Shown here: positions 1 through 9,742 of the stretch, one piece after another | How positions within the stretch are numbered: position 1 is the first letter of the stretch | How the letters are laid out: the number at the start of each line of letters is the position of its first letter | Translations under genes and position numbers: made by a program | Notes under the pieces: model-generated | The model's database searches: none | What the model saw: the letters and a program-made list of their open reading frames with translations, nothing else | What the model was told of the DNA's origin: nothing | From: Amaranthus tricolor | Taxonomy: Eukaryota; Streptophyta; Magnoliopsida; Caryophyllales; Amaranthaceae | Reading direction: 5' to 3' | DNA length: 64,000 bases | Assembly (NCBI RefSeq): GCF_026212465.1 | Contig: NC_080052.1 | Coordinates: 12,426,621-12,490,620, forward strand

Positions 1-2303
1 GAAAATCTCCAATTTGAAAAGTAACTGGTGCATACCATTTTTGAAAATTAATTTTATTAATAACAGTGATAAAATCATCATCATCCCCATTAACTTTCTC
101 TTTTCCCAAAGAAAGATTTTCTTTATAGATGGGGTTTTCTAAAATAGATAATTTTGTTTCAAGTTCGAAATCTTTGATTTCTAAATGCTTTAAACTATTT
201 TTGATAGAAATGATGTCTTCTTTGATTTTATTTATTTCAAGTTGAAGATCTTTGACCGAAAGAGTTTGATTCTTAATAGGAATTAATTTAGAAGTCATTT
301 CTTTGGAAGAGTATTTTTCTAATAATTTTGAAATATTGAAAGGTTCAATTTGAGGAATTGGAATACTTTCTTTGTTTTTAGAGGTAGAGGTTTCACCCAA
401 AACCATAGTTTTAAGTTTCAAAAGGGTTTCTCTTTTGATCTCTTTATCTTGGATTTTGTCAACGAGATCAAAAAGAAATTCCACATTTTTCTCTTTATCT
501 GTTAAAACATTAATGCATTTGATAGGAGAGGAAGAAATCGAAGATTCAGAATCAGAAGTTTGATCATTAATTTGTAAAATTTCGTCATCTTCCTTTTCTG
601 AAGAAGAAGAAGAAGTAGACTCAGGAGTTTGTAATAATATTTTGGATATTTTATCTCCTAGCTCAGAGTCGTTAATAAATAATTCTTGAATCTTTTTCTT
701 TGTGGTACAAGCATTTGCTTTATGCCCAGGTTTTCCACACGAATAACAAAAGATTTTGAAAGCTTTGTTTGATTTTCGGAAATTTCCGAAATTTTTCTTT
801 CCTCGTTTCTTTCGATGATAAGAAGGATAAGAATTTTTATTTTTATCTTTTGAAAATTTAGAAAATTGTTTTTTAATTTTCTTTTTTGTAGAGGGAGCTC
901 TAATAGCTTCCATACCAAATGCTTCACAGAAACATCCAATTTCTTTCCTAGATTGTTTCTTTTCAGAGGTATATTTGGCTTGGAGTTTGAGTTCTTCACA
1001 TAAAGAAAGACCTTCCTTTTTAATGAAAGCGAATAGTCCTCCATAAGTAGTATTATTAAGAGCTTGTTCTTTATCTGTATCATGTTCAGCTATTTTTCTA
1101 AAAATTCTTTGAGCAAATAATTTTGGTAGTCCTGATATAAATTTTTCTTTCCAAAAACTTTGATTGCAATCTTGTCTTTGTAAAACATAACTAAAGAAGG
1201 TATCTTTATACCATCTATAGTCACTTAAAGTTGGGCAACGTAAATTTTGTAAAATCGTTTCTCCAGAAGAAAGAGTTTGAGTAGGGTTACCGACAAAATG
1301 AAAGGCAATAACTATGATTAAGAAATCACAGCAGTCAGATTTTTGAAATACATTTCCTTGATCATCCATGATGTCAGTAACGTGATTCAAAATTTCTAAT
1401 CTGTCTTGTAAAGTGAGAAGATTATCCCTCCAGTTTTTTAATTGCCCAGTAAAACCTGATATAATAAAACCAAAAATTATTTGTTCATCCAAAGGTTTTG
1501 CCTTGTAAGCTACAATAGCCATTCCCATATTTTGAAGAGTATTAAGAATTTCATAATCAGATTTTCCATCTATGTTCCATTCATGGATCATATCTGGGGA
1601 AAAGGATTTGGAGGTAAATGTAGACCTTTCTTCATATTGAAGATCAACAGGAGTAGGCCTAGGATAATAGTTTTTTGTAGGGATATTCTTCCAAGATGAT
1701 CGTATTTTATTAATTTGATGAGGATCATTATCAGATTCTTGAAATTGCTTTGCAACTTTTGAAATGATTAAAGACTCAGAATTTTCTTCATCAGAAGATA
1801 TCTCTGAACTTTGATATTTACTCAAAACCTTAATATGACTTGGACTATCTGCTAATTTTTGTAAAGATTTTTGAATTTTATCTAACACTGCAGAATTAGA
1901 GTTAGAAGAAGTAAAACCATTTTTTGGAAACATTTGAGTCATAGCTATAGTTAATCCTGGTGGTTTGAAATGCGGTGCAGAAATCTTATCAGATCCTAAT
2001 GATGCAATCGTATTAGGGGCTATGGATCTAGAGGTTTCTTTTTGTAAATTATCAACCTTATTTGAAAGTTGATCTACTTGTGTAGCAACGGTATGAAGGA
2101 TTTGATTTGTAAAATTATTTTGATGATAAATTTTAATGATGTCTTCTACATTTGGAGTTTTATCTGTTTGATCTACTCTTCCTTCTTTAAAAGGACTAGC
2201 CTTTATTTCACGGTCATAATAGGGAAAAGTAATATTTTGTAATGGTGGATGAACTGAACTAATTGTTTGTCCATCTTTCAAAACCCAATTTTTTTGAAGT
2301 TTG
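1..2303 (-). CDS. Endogenous pararetrovirus polyprotein fragment: coat protein with zinc knuckle, start of protease (partial)
   Basis: I translated the minus strand from 2303 down to base 1 and found one open frame of about 767 codons with no stop. It runs off the window edge and has no start codon of its own, because it begins at a rearrangement joint at 2303. The middle part is a capsid-like region rich in Lys and Ser. A CCHC zinc knuckle, C-x2-C-x4-H-x4-C, lies at 748-707 (CYSCGKPGHKANAC), followed by an acidic Ser/Glu-rich tract. This combination is typical of the nucleic-acid-binding coat protein of plant pararetroviruses. The last codons (about 90-1) match the plus-strand sequence just before the protease at 3290-3375, so coat protein and protease belong to one polyprotein. 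The order movement-coat-protease-RT-RNase H in a single ORF suggests a florendovirus- or petuvirus-like member. The genus is my inference. Confidence 0.8.
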
Positions 2304-2875
2304 GCCTTGTTCAAATAGGAATAAAACCATTAGTTCATAAAGGAGTTGATTGTCCAATTTTCCTAGCTCTCAGAGACGATCGACTTAATAATTATAAAGA
2401 TTCTGTTTTGGCTATGATTCAAACTAATATCTGTAATGGCCCAATATATTTCAATTGTTTTCTAAACTTTACAGTAGATCTTCAAGACCCATTAATCTTA
2501 TCTTCATTAATTTTAGATATTCAAATTTTAAATAATAAATTTAAAGAGTTTGCTAGAAATTTTGCAATTGTTTTTCGTGTTTATTTTAGATTAATGAATT
2601 CCACAGTTAATCCAAAATTCGTACATGAGGCTTCTTCAAAAGAAGAAACTATTTTTATAGAGGTTCATGCTGAGAATACTAAATCAATAGTTTCTACAGC
2701 AAAAACCTTGAGATGGGATCAAATTTCTATTCCTGAGACATTTCAATTCTCAAATCCAATGCCTCCTAGAAACATAAGACAAGAAATAGAATGCATTGAG
2801 GAAGACGAAAATAAAGTTCTTATAAGGTTTGGGTCTATGAGAGAATTATCTAGTTCTCCTCGTACTTCTTCTTCC
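2304..2875 (+). repeat. Inverted repeat A, left arm (572 bp)
   Basis: This segment pairs with 3586-4157 in opposite orientation; the two ends add to the same sum (2304+4157 = 2875+3586), so the arms have equal length with no net indel. Only a few substitutions were seen. The spacer 2876-3585 holds the movement-protein linker and the protease. Confidence 0.85.
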
Positions 2876-3585
2876 AACTATCCACGAAGATCTTTTTCTT
2901 TTCCTCAAAAAACAACTTCAGTCATTTCTGAACCAATCAAAGTCAGATATAAATCTCCTATTCCTGAATATGAAGCAAATGCTTCTCAAACTTCTCAAAT
3001 CTCTTCATCTAGACCTGCATCTCCCACAATGTCTGATATGCAAAATTTTGACTCTATCAATACAATTACTAAAGATTTTGAAATAGATAAAAACTATCTA
3101 AGAGATGAATTTAATTCCTCTCACAATGCTGAACATCGAGATTGGTTTAGATCTTTTTCTCGCTCCTTTAAAGACTCAATAAGAGATGTATGGTATAAAG
3201 ATATGAATACTATTCAAATTAATATCCCGTTTTTTACATGGTTTTTATTGTTTTGTGAAAAACAAGGTATTGCTAATCCATATTCTCGGGATGATGATTA
3301 TTTTATCACTGTTATTAATAAAATTAATTTTCAAAAATGGTATGCACCAGTTAATTTTCAAATTGGAGATTTTCAAAAAACCTATATTGCTTTAATTGAT
3401 AGTGGAGCGGATCAAAATTGCTTAAGGGAAGGATTAGTCCCAACGAAATTTTATGAAAAAACAAAAACTCGGTTATATAGTGCAAATAGTTCACCCATGG
3501 ATATTAAATATAAAATTTCAAAAGGAAAGATCATAAATGAAAATTATAGTTTTACTAATACTTTCATTATTATTAATGATATTAA
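2304..3585 (+). pseudogene. Endogenous pararetrovirus movement protein joined to aspartic protease, coat region deleted
   Basis: An open frame spans 2267-3718, but only 2304-3585 is continuous viral sense sequence; both ends read into inverted neighbours. The first part (2304 to about 2850) is the core of a 30K-superfamily viral movement protein, with GIKPLVHKGVDCPIFLALRD and CNGPIYFN motifs; such proteins carry virus through plasmodesmata. A Ser/Pro-rich linker follows. At about 3287 the frame passes directly into the sequence that precedes the protease, and the aspartic protease motif LIDSGADQNCL has its catalytic Asp codon at 3398-3400. The coat-protein region that should lie between them (present on the minus strand at 1-2303) is absent, yet the frame stays open. 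The movement protein N-terminus is missing because the copy starts at the 2304 joint. This is a fragment, not a working gene. Confidence 0.8.
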
Positions 3586-4157
3586 GGAAGAAGAAGTACA
3601 AGGAGAACTAGATAATTCTCTCATAGACCCAAACCTTATAAGAACTTTATTTTCGTCTTCCTCAATGCATTCTATTTCTTGTCTTATGTTTCTAGGAGGC
3701 ATTGGATTTGAGAATTGAAATGTCTCAGGAATAGAAATTTGATCCCATCTCAAGGTTTTTGCTGTAGAAACTATTGATTTAGTATTCTCAGCATGAACCT
3801 CTATAAAAATAGTTTCTTCTTTTGAAGAAGCCTCATGTATGAATTTTGGATTAACTGTGGAATTCATTAATCTAAAATAAACACGGAAAACAATTGCAAA
3901 ATTTCTAGCAAACTCTTTAAATTTATTATTTAAAATTTGAATATCTAAAATTAATGAAGATAAGATTAATGGGTCTTGAAGATCTACTGTAAAGTTTGGA
4001 AAACAATTGAAATATATTGGGCCATTACAGATATTAGTTTGAATCATAGCCAAAACAGAATCTTTATAATTATTAAGTCGATCGTCTCTGAGAGCTAGGA
4101 AAATTGGACAATCAACTCCTTTATGAACTAATGGTTTTATTCCTATTTGAACAAGGC
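3586..4157 (-). repeat. Inverted repeat A, right arm (572 bp)
   Basis: This is the reverse complement of 2304-2875, covering the movement-protein core. The unpaired sequence beyond 4157 carries the movement protein N-terminus, which the left arm lacks. Confidence 0.85.
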
Positions 4158-4437
4158 TAAAATGAATGAATCTAAATCTGTGTTTGAGATAAGCTTTAAT
4201 GCTGGATTCTGAAAGTAAATGCATAGTTTCAGATTCTTTTTGAATGCTTCTAGTCTCTTCATCAGTTTTGATGCTAAATGCAGTCTTAAAATCAGTAATG
4301 CCTATATGATAAATTTTAGTAAGATTTTCTTTTGGAATTTCCCAATTTGAAAAGTTCTTTTCTATATGAACTTCACTACTTTGAATTATATTATTAGGTG
4401 ATCCTAAACTAATAGCTTTCCTTAACCAGTTTGCCAT
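3586..4437 (-). pseudogene. Endogenous pararetrovirus movement protein, N-terminal and core part
   Basis: The minus-strand frame begins with ATG at 4437 (MANWLRKAISLGS); an upstream in-frame ATG at 4515 lies in leader-like sequence, so I prefer 4437. It encodes the N-terminal region and core of the 30K-type movement protein, including GIKPLVHKGVDCPIF and the LRDDRLNNYKDSVLAMIQTN stretch. It sits about 190 bases downstream, in its own sense, of a primer-binding site (4637-4625). That is the expected place for the first ORF of a pararetrovirus. From 4157 to 3586 it is the inverted partner of 2304-2875 and is nearly identical to it. At 3586 the viral sequence stops at the inversion joint and the frame runs into antisense DNA, ending at 3544. 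So this copy has the correct 5' part and lacks everything after the movement domain. Confidence 0.8.
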
Positions 4438-4624
4438 TAATAAATTAAATGTTGCATAAACTAAATATGACTGAATTGAATGGGAACAGTGGGACCACCT
4501 AACCGGGAACACCACGACTTAAAATGGCTTACCAACAACTTAATTAGGCTGACCAAGCACTTTACCAACACTCAATACAAATGCAATTTAATAAATGCAC
4601 AATTAATCAATTTAATAACTTACT

Positions 4625-4637
4625 GGCTCTGATACCA
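4625..4637 (-). promoter_or_regulatory. Primer-binding site for initiator tRNA-Met
   Basis: The minus strand reads TGGTATCAGAGCC, the standard plant pararetrovirus and retrotransposon primer-binding site complementary to the 3' end of initiator tRNA-Met. It lies between the viral promoter (minus strand, higher coordinates) and the movement ORF start at 4437. Confidence 0.88.
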
Positions 4638-4640
4638 ATA

Positions 4641-5119
4641 GGGAGTACAGGATCGATAGAGAAAATAATTTAATAATTTTGTGGATATAAATCTTATTAT
4701 ATAATTGATAATAATAAGATAAGTAAAGAAAGTTAGATTTATTTGAGATAAGACTTAAACAAAAGAAAATTACAGGATGCTCTCATCTTAGAGCTAGACA
4801 CTTTATTTATACACAAAGGAAGAGATAAGGTGCAATCTGCTCTTCCAATAAGAAACTAAAGAGAAAAAGTAAATAGTACAAACATAATTATTAAAGTTAC
4901 ACTATAATACTGTAGAAGATGCTTTGAATTACTATTGAAGATGCTTTACTGTTGAAGATGCTTTTGATTTCGTCATTGCTTACGTTTGTGCTTCCGGATG
5001 AATTAATTTGAGTTGTTGAACATTTGAATGATACTTTTGATTTCGTCATTGCTTACGTTTGTGCTTCCGGATGAATTAATTTGAGTTGTTGAACATTTGA
5101 ATTGAACTTTTGTGAACTC
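4641..5119 (-). promoter_or_regulatory. Endogenous pararetrovirus promoter and leader (minus copy)
   Basis: Non-coding interval between ORF2 (ending at about 5125) and the primer-binding site. On the minus strand it has a TATA box (TATAAATA, 4811-4804) inside GTGTATAAATAAAG. Upstream are degenerate direct repeats of an AAAGCATCTTCAACAGTAAT-type motif at about 4985-4911. It also carries a duplicated stretch at about 4981-5100, in which the words TTTCGTCATTGCTTACG recur. The position matches the pregenomic-RNA promoter of caulimovirids. Activity is inferred only. Confidence 0.65.
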
Positions 5120-5123
5120 AATA

Positions 5124-6427
5124 TTAAAAGTCGTATGGATCTTGAGCAAATGGGCCACCAAATGTTGGATCATAAGACTCATTTGAAAACTCCGATAAAA
5201 TCTCATCAGAGGATTCTTCTGATAATATTTTCTTTGCATATTGTGGATCTTCAAGAATCTTTTTGAGAATAGCTTTCTGGACTTTAGATAATGATTCTGA
5301 ATTTGGACTTTCTACTTTGGGGTTTTTATTGTGTTGAGGAGAGTTTGAATTTGATGTTGCTTTTGAGGGTGAAGGTTTGTTGGTGGTTGATGGAGATTGG
5401 TATTCCATTTTTATACCGGTTTGAAAAAAGGAGATAACATTTTTTGTTGAACAAATTTCTAAGGTAAATTTGTCCCACCATTTAATTTTGAATTCTCTTA
5501 TTAATGAATATGGATATGGACGTGGAAGGTGTTGTTTAAGACAGTAACTCAACATAGAATCCATGGAATTTTAAATTCTGCATGAAACATGACTGGAGTT
5601 TCATAAGCTTGATAATTTGAATTGGCAACAAAAGTTGTGAAACCCTCATTGCATTCTTTTGGATAAATTTGAGGAGCTGGTCCAAATAAATACCACCAAT
5701 GATAAAACCACATAGGATATTTCTTTGGACAATATTTGTCAAATATAAAAAACCATGAATGATCAAATGGTCTGAATAAAAATGCTCTATACTAGGCCAT
5801 TTTGTAATCATAGTATGAGTAATTTTGAGGGAAAAATCTTTTTGAAAAAATTCGTTCTGCATAAGGGTCTCCCCATTCTACAGACGAAATAATTTTCTTA
5901 AAAATACATTTTGAATAAATTATTTTTTCTGAAGAATCCTTGATATGTTGGATTTCAACAGAGTTTGAATCTACTAAAATAAATTCATAAAACCTTTGAG
6001 TTTTAAAACGATTTTCTGGTATCCATTCGCAACCTTTTGGAAAAGTTTTTTGATTGATGGAATTAATAATTTGTGGGCTTTGAGGAATTGTAAAATTAGT
6101 GAGATATACATTTTCTATTTCGGTTTTTGTAATGTATGCAGATTTGGTAAAGCTTTGTGTTGGTATTTTTGTAGTTGGTTCTTTTTGTTTTGAATTTGGA
6201 ATAATATTTTGTGAAGTAGGCTCTTGAACAATTTGTGAATATGGAAGTGGGGGAAAATCATTTAGTTGAGTAAATTTGTTTGAAATGGATAGGGTAGTTT
6301 GAAGATTTTTGGAGGATGAAAATTTATTTTGTTCTGTTTTGTTTGGTTTTGGATCTGGTTCCATTTCGTAATCATCTGAACTCTGGAACCCTTTGAGTTT
6401 TTCTTGCTGATTCTTCTTCCTTGGCAT
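5124..6427 (-). pseudogene. Endogenous pararetrovirus ORF2 copy 1, broken
   Basis: The minus-strand frame starts with ATG at 6427 (MPRKKNQQEK) and matches the intact plus copy at 7953-9257. It is broken twice. A TGG-to-TAG change truncates it at 5794-5792 after about 211 codons. A one-base deletion near 5550 then shifts the frame, so the C-terminal part is read from about 5564 to 5124. The start overlaps the end of the RNase H frame by about 56 bases (RNase H stop at 6372), the same overlap as in the plus copy. I do not know a function for the product. In florendovirus-like genomes a second ORF of unknown role occupies this place. Confidence 0.78.
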
Positions 6428-6722
6428 TATGATGTCCCTGTAGAAATTCTCTGGTTAAGAAATCAGGGAGAGAGTTACTTTCGCCTCTTATATGCTCTAT
6501 TTGAAAATCAAATACTGATAAAATTGCTTGCCATCTTGCAAAAATTTGTTTAGAAACAATGTTTTTGACATCCTTTTCTAGAACCTCTTTTGCAGATTTG
6601 CAGTCGATCCTTATCAAAAATTTTTTGTTGTAAAGATCATCTTGAAATTTTGAAACGCATAGTACTATAGATAAAATTTCCTTTTTAATGGTAGAATAAT
6701 TTTTTTGAGGTCCGAGCCAGAG
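6372..6722 (-). pseudogene. Endogenous pararetrovirus RNase H C-terminal fragment
   Basis: From the inversion joint at 6722 the minus strand encodes the end of the RNase H domain, including RIDCKSA and the SNSLPDFL segment that carry late catalytic-site residues. It ends at 6372, inside the ORF2 start. The open frame on paper begins at 6788, but codons before 6722 are antisense to the reverse transcriptase and not viral. Without the RT and the first catalytic Asp it cannot be functional. Confidence 0.8.
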
Positions 6723-8008
6723 AAATTCAAACTCTTTTAGATAAAAAATTAATAACTCCATCCAAATCTCCTTGGAGCTGTGCAGCATTTTATGTTATGA
6801 ATGCAGCAGAAAAAGAAAGAGGAGTTCCTAGATTAGTTATTAATTACAAACCTTTAAACAAAGTTCTTCAATGGATAAGATATCCAATCCCAAATAAAAG
6901 AGATTTAATTAATCGCTTATATAAAGCCAAAATATTTTCAAAATTTGATATGAAATCTGGTTTCTGGCAAATACAAATTGCTAAAGAAGATAGGTATAAA
7001 ACTGCATTCACGGTACCATTTGGACATTATGAGTGGAATGTAATGCCTTTTGGACTTAAAAATGCTCCTTCTGAATTTCAACATATAATGAATGATATTT
7101 TCAATCAATTTTCTTCATTCATAATTGTTTATATAGATGATGTTTTAATTTTTTCTCATGATATTGATCAACATTTCAAACATTTACATATATTTCTAAA
7201 CACTGTTGAAAAAAATGGTTTAGTAGTTTCTGCCACTAAAATGAAATTATTTCAAACAAAAATTAGATTTTTGGGACATGACATTTATAAAGGAACAATC
7301 AAGCCAATTACAAGGTCTTTAGAATTTGCAGAAAAATTCCCTAACGAAATTAAAGACAAAACCCAGTTACAAAGATTTTTGGGATGTCTAAATTATATAT
7401 CAGATTTTTTCCCAAAGCTCAGACAAATTTGCATGCCCCTCTTTCAAAGACTTCAAAAAAATCCGCCTCCCTGGTCAGAAATTCATACTAAGACTATTAT
7501 TGAATTAAAACAAAAAATCAAATCACTTCCATGTCTAGGCATTCCAGATCCATCTGCATTCATGGTAGTAGAAACAGATGCATCAGAAATAGGATATGGT
7601 GGCATATTAAAACAAAGAATAGATACAAAAGAACAATTAGTTAGATTTCATTCAGGTCTCTGGCTCGGACCTCAAAAAAATTATTCTACCATTAAAAAGG
7701 AAATTTTATCTATAGTACTATGCGTTTCAAAATTTCAAGATGATCTTTACAACAAAAAATTTTTGATAAGGATCGATTGCAAATCTGCAAAAGAGGTTCT
7801 AGAAAAGGATGTCAAAAACATTGTTTCTAAACAAATTTTTGCAAGATGGCAAGCAATTTTATCAGTATTTGATTTTCAAATAGAGCATATAAGAGGCGAA
7901 AGTAACTCTCTCCCTGATTTCTTAACCAGAGAATTTCTACAGGGACATCATAATGCCAAGGAAGAAGAATCAGCAAGAAAAACTCAAAGGGTTCCAGAGT
8001 TCAGATGA
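6722..8008 (+). CDS. Endogenous pararetrovirus reverse transcriptase-RNase H (5'-truncated)
   Basis: The frame is open from the joint at 6722; the first ATG at 6797 is internal, not a true start. The domain opens with the RT fingers (SPWSCAAF, LVINYKPLN), then FDMKSGFWQIQ, a VMPFGLKNAPSEFQ motif, and the catalytic box YIDD at 7130-7141. RNase H follows, with the ETDAS catalytic Asp at about 7577, KKEIL, RIDCKSA and SNSLPDFL. I saw no stop or frameshift, so the catalytic part looks intact, but protease, coat and movement domains are absent upstream. The enzyme would copy pregenomic RNA into DNA from the tRNA-Met primer. The frame ends at 8008, overlapping ORF2 by 56 bases. It is most similar in organisation to Caulimoviridae and distantly related to Ty3/gypsy RT. 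It is a relic, as no complete polyprotein is present in the window. Confidence 0.88.
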   Translation, partial: EIQTLLDKKLITPSKSPWSCAAFYVMNAAEKERGVPRLVINYKPLNKVLQWIRYPIPNKRDLINRLYKAKIFSKFDMKSGFWQIQIAKEDRYKTAFTVPFGHYEWNVMPFGLKNAPSEFQHIMNDIFNQFSSFIIVYIDDVLIFSHDIDQHFKHLHIFLNTVEKNGLVVSATKMKLFQTKIRFLGHDIYKGTIKPITRSLEFAEKFPNEIKDKTQLQRFLGCLNYISDFFPKLRQICMPLFQRLQKNPPPWSEIHTKTIIELKQKIKSLPCLGIPDPSAFMVVETDASEIGYGGILKQRIDTKEQLVRFHSGLWLGPQKNYSTIKKEILSIVLCVSKFQDDLYNKKFLIRIDCKSAKEVLEKDVKNIVSKQIFARWQAILSVFDFQIEHIRGESNSLPDFLTREFLQGHHNAKEEESARKTQRVPEFR

Positions 8009-9257
8009 TTACGAAATGGAACCAGATCCAAAACCAAACAAAACAGAACAAAATAAATTTTCATCCTCCAAAAATCTTCAAACTACCCTATCCATTTCAA
8101 ACAAATTTACTCAACTAAATGATTTTCCCCCACTTCCATATTCACAAATTGTTCAAGAGCCTACTTCACAAAATATTATTCCAAATTCAAAACAAAAAGA
8201 ACCAACTACAAAAATACCAACACAAAGCTTTACCAAATCTGCATACATTACAAAAACCGAAATAGAAAATGTATATCTCACTAATTTTACAATTCCTCAA
8301 AGCCCACAAATTATTAATTCCATCAATCAAAAAACTTTTCCAAAAGGTTGCGAATGGATACCAGAAAATCGTTTTAAAACTCAAAGGTTTTATGAATTTA
8401 TTTTAGTAGATTCAAACTCTGTTGAAATCCAACATATCAAGGATTCTTCAGAAAAAATAATTTATTCAAAATGTATTTTTAAGAAAATTATTTCGTCTGT
8501 AGAATGGGGAGACCCTTATGCAGAACGAATTTTTTCAAAAAGATTTTTCCCTCAAAATTACTCATACTATGATTACAAAATGGCCTGGTATAGAGCATTT
8601 TTATTCAGACCATTTGATCATTCATGGTTTTTTATATTTGACAAATATTGTCCAAAGAAATATCCTATGTGGTTTTATCATTGGTGGTATTTATTTGGAC
8701 CAGCTCCTCAAATTTATCCAAAAGAATGCAATGAGGGTTTCACAACATTTGTTGCCAATTCAAATTATCAAGCTTATGAAACTCCAGTCATGTTTCATGC
8801 AGAATTTAAAATTCCATGGATTCTATGTTGGAGTTACTGTCTTAAACAACACCTTCCACGTCCATATCCATATTCATTAATAAGAGAATTCAAAATTAAA
8901 TGGTGGGACAAATTTACCTTAGAAATTTTTTCAACAAAAAATGTTATCTGCTTTTTTCAAACCGGTATAAAAATGGAATACCAATCTCCATCAACCACCA
9001 ACAAACCTTCACCCTCAAAAGCAACATCAAATTCAAACTCTCCTCAACACAATAAAAACCCCAAAGTAGAAAGTCCAAATTCAGAATCATTATCTAAAGT
9101 TCAGAAAGCTATTCTCAAAAAGATTCTTGAAGATCCACAATATGCAAAGAAAATATTATCAGAAGAATCCTCTGATGAGATTTTATCGGAGTTTTCAAAT
9201 GAGTCTTATGATCCAACATTTGGTGGCCCATTTGCTCAAGATCCATACGACTTTTAA
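7953..9257 (+). CDS. Endogenous pararetrovirus ORF2, unknown function (434 aa, intact)
   Basis: A 434-codon open frame begins at ATG 7953, overlapping the RNase H frame, and stops at 9257. It is the only unbroken copy of the three in this window. The N-terminal third is Lys/Gln/Pro/Ser-rich and looks disordered. The centre is unusually aromatic, with WYRAFLFRPF and YPMWFYHWWYLFG segments, and is probably a compact fold. The C-terminus is Ser/Asn/Pro-rich and then acidic. I recognise no catalytic motif, zinc knuckle or signal peptide. By position it corresponds to the second ORF of florendovirus-like caulimovirids, whose role is not established. A translation-transactivator or assembly role would be speculation. 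The promoter follows immediately at 9258. Confidence 0.8.
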   Translation: MPRKKNQQEKLKGFQSSDDYEMEPDPKPNKTEQNKFSSSKNLQTTLSISNKFTQLNDFPPLPYSQIVQEPTSQNIIPNSKQKEPTTKIPTQSFTKSAYITKTEIENVYLTNFTIPQSPQIINSINQKTFPKGCEWIPENRFKTQRFYEFILVDSNSVEIQHIKDSSEKIIYSKCIFKKIISSVEWGDPYAERIFSKRFFPQNYSYYDYKMAWYRAFLFRPFDHSWFFIFDKYCPKKYPMWFYHWWYLFGPAPQIYPKECNEGFTTFVANSNYQAYETPVMFHAEFKIPWILCWSYCLKQHLPRPYPYSLIREFKIKWWDKFTLEIFSTKNVICFFQTGIKMEYQSPSTTNKPSPSKATSNSNSPQHNKNPKVESPNSESLSKVQKAILKKILEDPQYAKKILSEESSDEILSEFSNESYDPTFGGPFAQDPYDF

Positions 9258-9729
9258 TATTGAGTTCACAAAAGTTCAATTCAAATGTTCAACAACTCAA
9301 ATTAATTCATCCGGAAGCACAAACGTAAGCAATGACGAAATCAAAAGCATCTTCAACAGTAAAGCATCTTCAATAGTAATTCAAAGCATCTTCTACAATA
9401 TTATAGTGTAACTTTAATAATTATGTTTGTACTATTTACTTTTTCTCTTTAGTTTCTTATTGGAAGAGCAGATTGCACCTTATCTCTTCCTTTGTGTATA
9501 AATAAAGTGTCTAGCTCTAAGATGAGAGCATCCTATAATTTTCTTTTGTTTAAGTCTTATCTCAAATAAATCTAACTTTCTTTACTTATCTTATTATTAT
9601 CAATTATATAATAAGATTTATATCCACAAAATTATTAAATTATTTTCTCTATCGATCCTGTACTCCCTATTGGTATTTATATCCACAAAATTATTAAATT
9701 ATTTTCTCTATTGATCCTGTACTCTCTAT
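9258..9729 (+). promoter_or_regulatory. Endogenous pararetrovirus promoter and leader (plus copy)
   Basis: Non-coding interval from the ORF2 stop to the primer-binding site. It contains a TGACG element near 9333, AAAGCATCTTCAACAGTA-type direct repeats (9343-9395), a TATA box TATAAATA at 9497-9504, and an AT-rich leader. This order is what is expected for the pregenomic RNA promoter of a plant pararetrovirus. The tandem duplication at 9617-9735 adds a second, mutated primer-site start. Activity is inferred. Confidence 0.65.
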
Positions 9730-9735
9730 TGGTAT
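9617..9735 (+). repeat. 59-bp tandem duplication at the primer-binding site
   Basis: Two copies with a period of 59 bases, 9617-9675 and 9676-9734. They share TTTATATCCACAAAATTATT and the GATCCTGTACTC segment and differ by a few bases. The first copy ends in TGGTATT, a broken primer-binding site; the second runs into the complete TGGTATCAGAGCC. The other EPRV copies have only one unit here. Confidence 0.85.
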
Positions 9736-9742
9736 CAGAGCC
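9730..9742 (+). promoter_or_regulatory. Primer-binding site for initiator tRNA-Met
   Basis: TGGTATCAGAGCC, complementary to the 3' end of initiator tRNA-Met, directly after the leader of the plus-strand EPRV copy. The viral sequence continues only to about 9833 and no movement ORF follows. Confidence 0.88.

Larger units (their letters stand above)
4483..6722 (-). repeat. Inverted repeat B, left arm (about 2.2 kb)
   Basis: Reverse complement of 7658-9833. It contains, on the minus strand, the RNase H end, ORF2, promoter, primer-binding site and start of the leader. The inner boundary is sharp (6722 against 7658). The outer part has a deletion of roughly 95 bases in the right arm, after which both arms share a 21-base block beginning GAACAGTGGGACC at 4483 (reverse complement in the right arm at 9812-9833). 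Confidence 0.85.

Noticed and set aside
372..1699. Short plus-strand frames at 372-563 and 1481-1699 and the minus-strand frame at 658-1083
   Set aside because: They are shadows of the long open coat-protein frame on the minus strand in another phase.
4625..9742. LTR pair around the plus-strand EPRV
   Set aside because: Promoter and primer sites occur in inverted, not direct, orientation, and the movement protein with the second ORF indicates a pararetrovirus and not an LTR retrotransposon.
9730..9742. tRNA gene
   Set aside because: The TATCAGAGCC match is a 13-base primer-binding site only; no cloverleaf is present.
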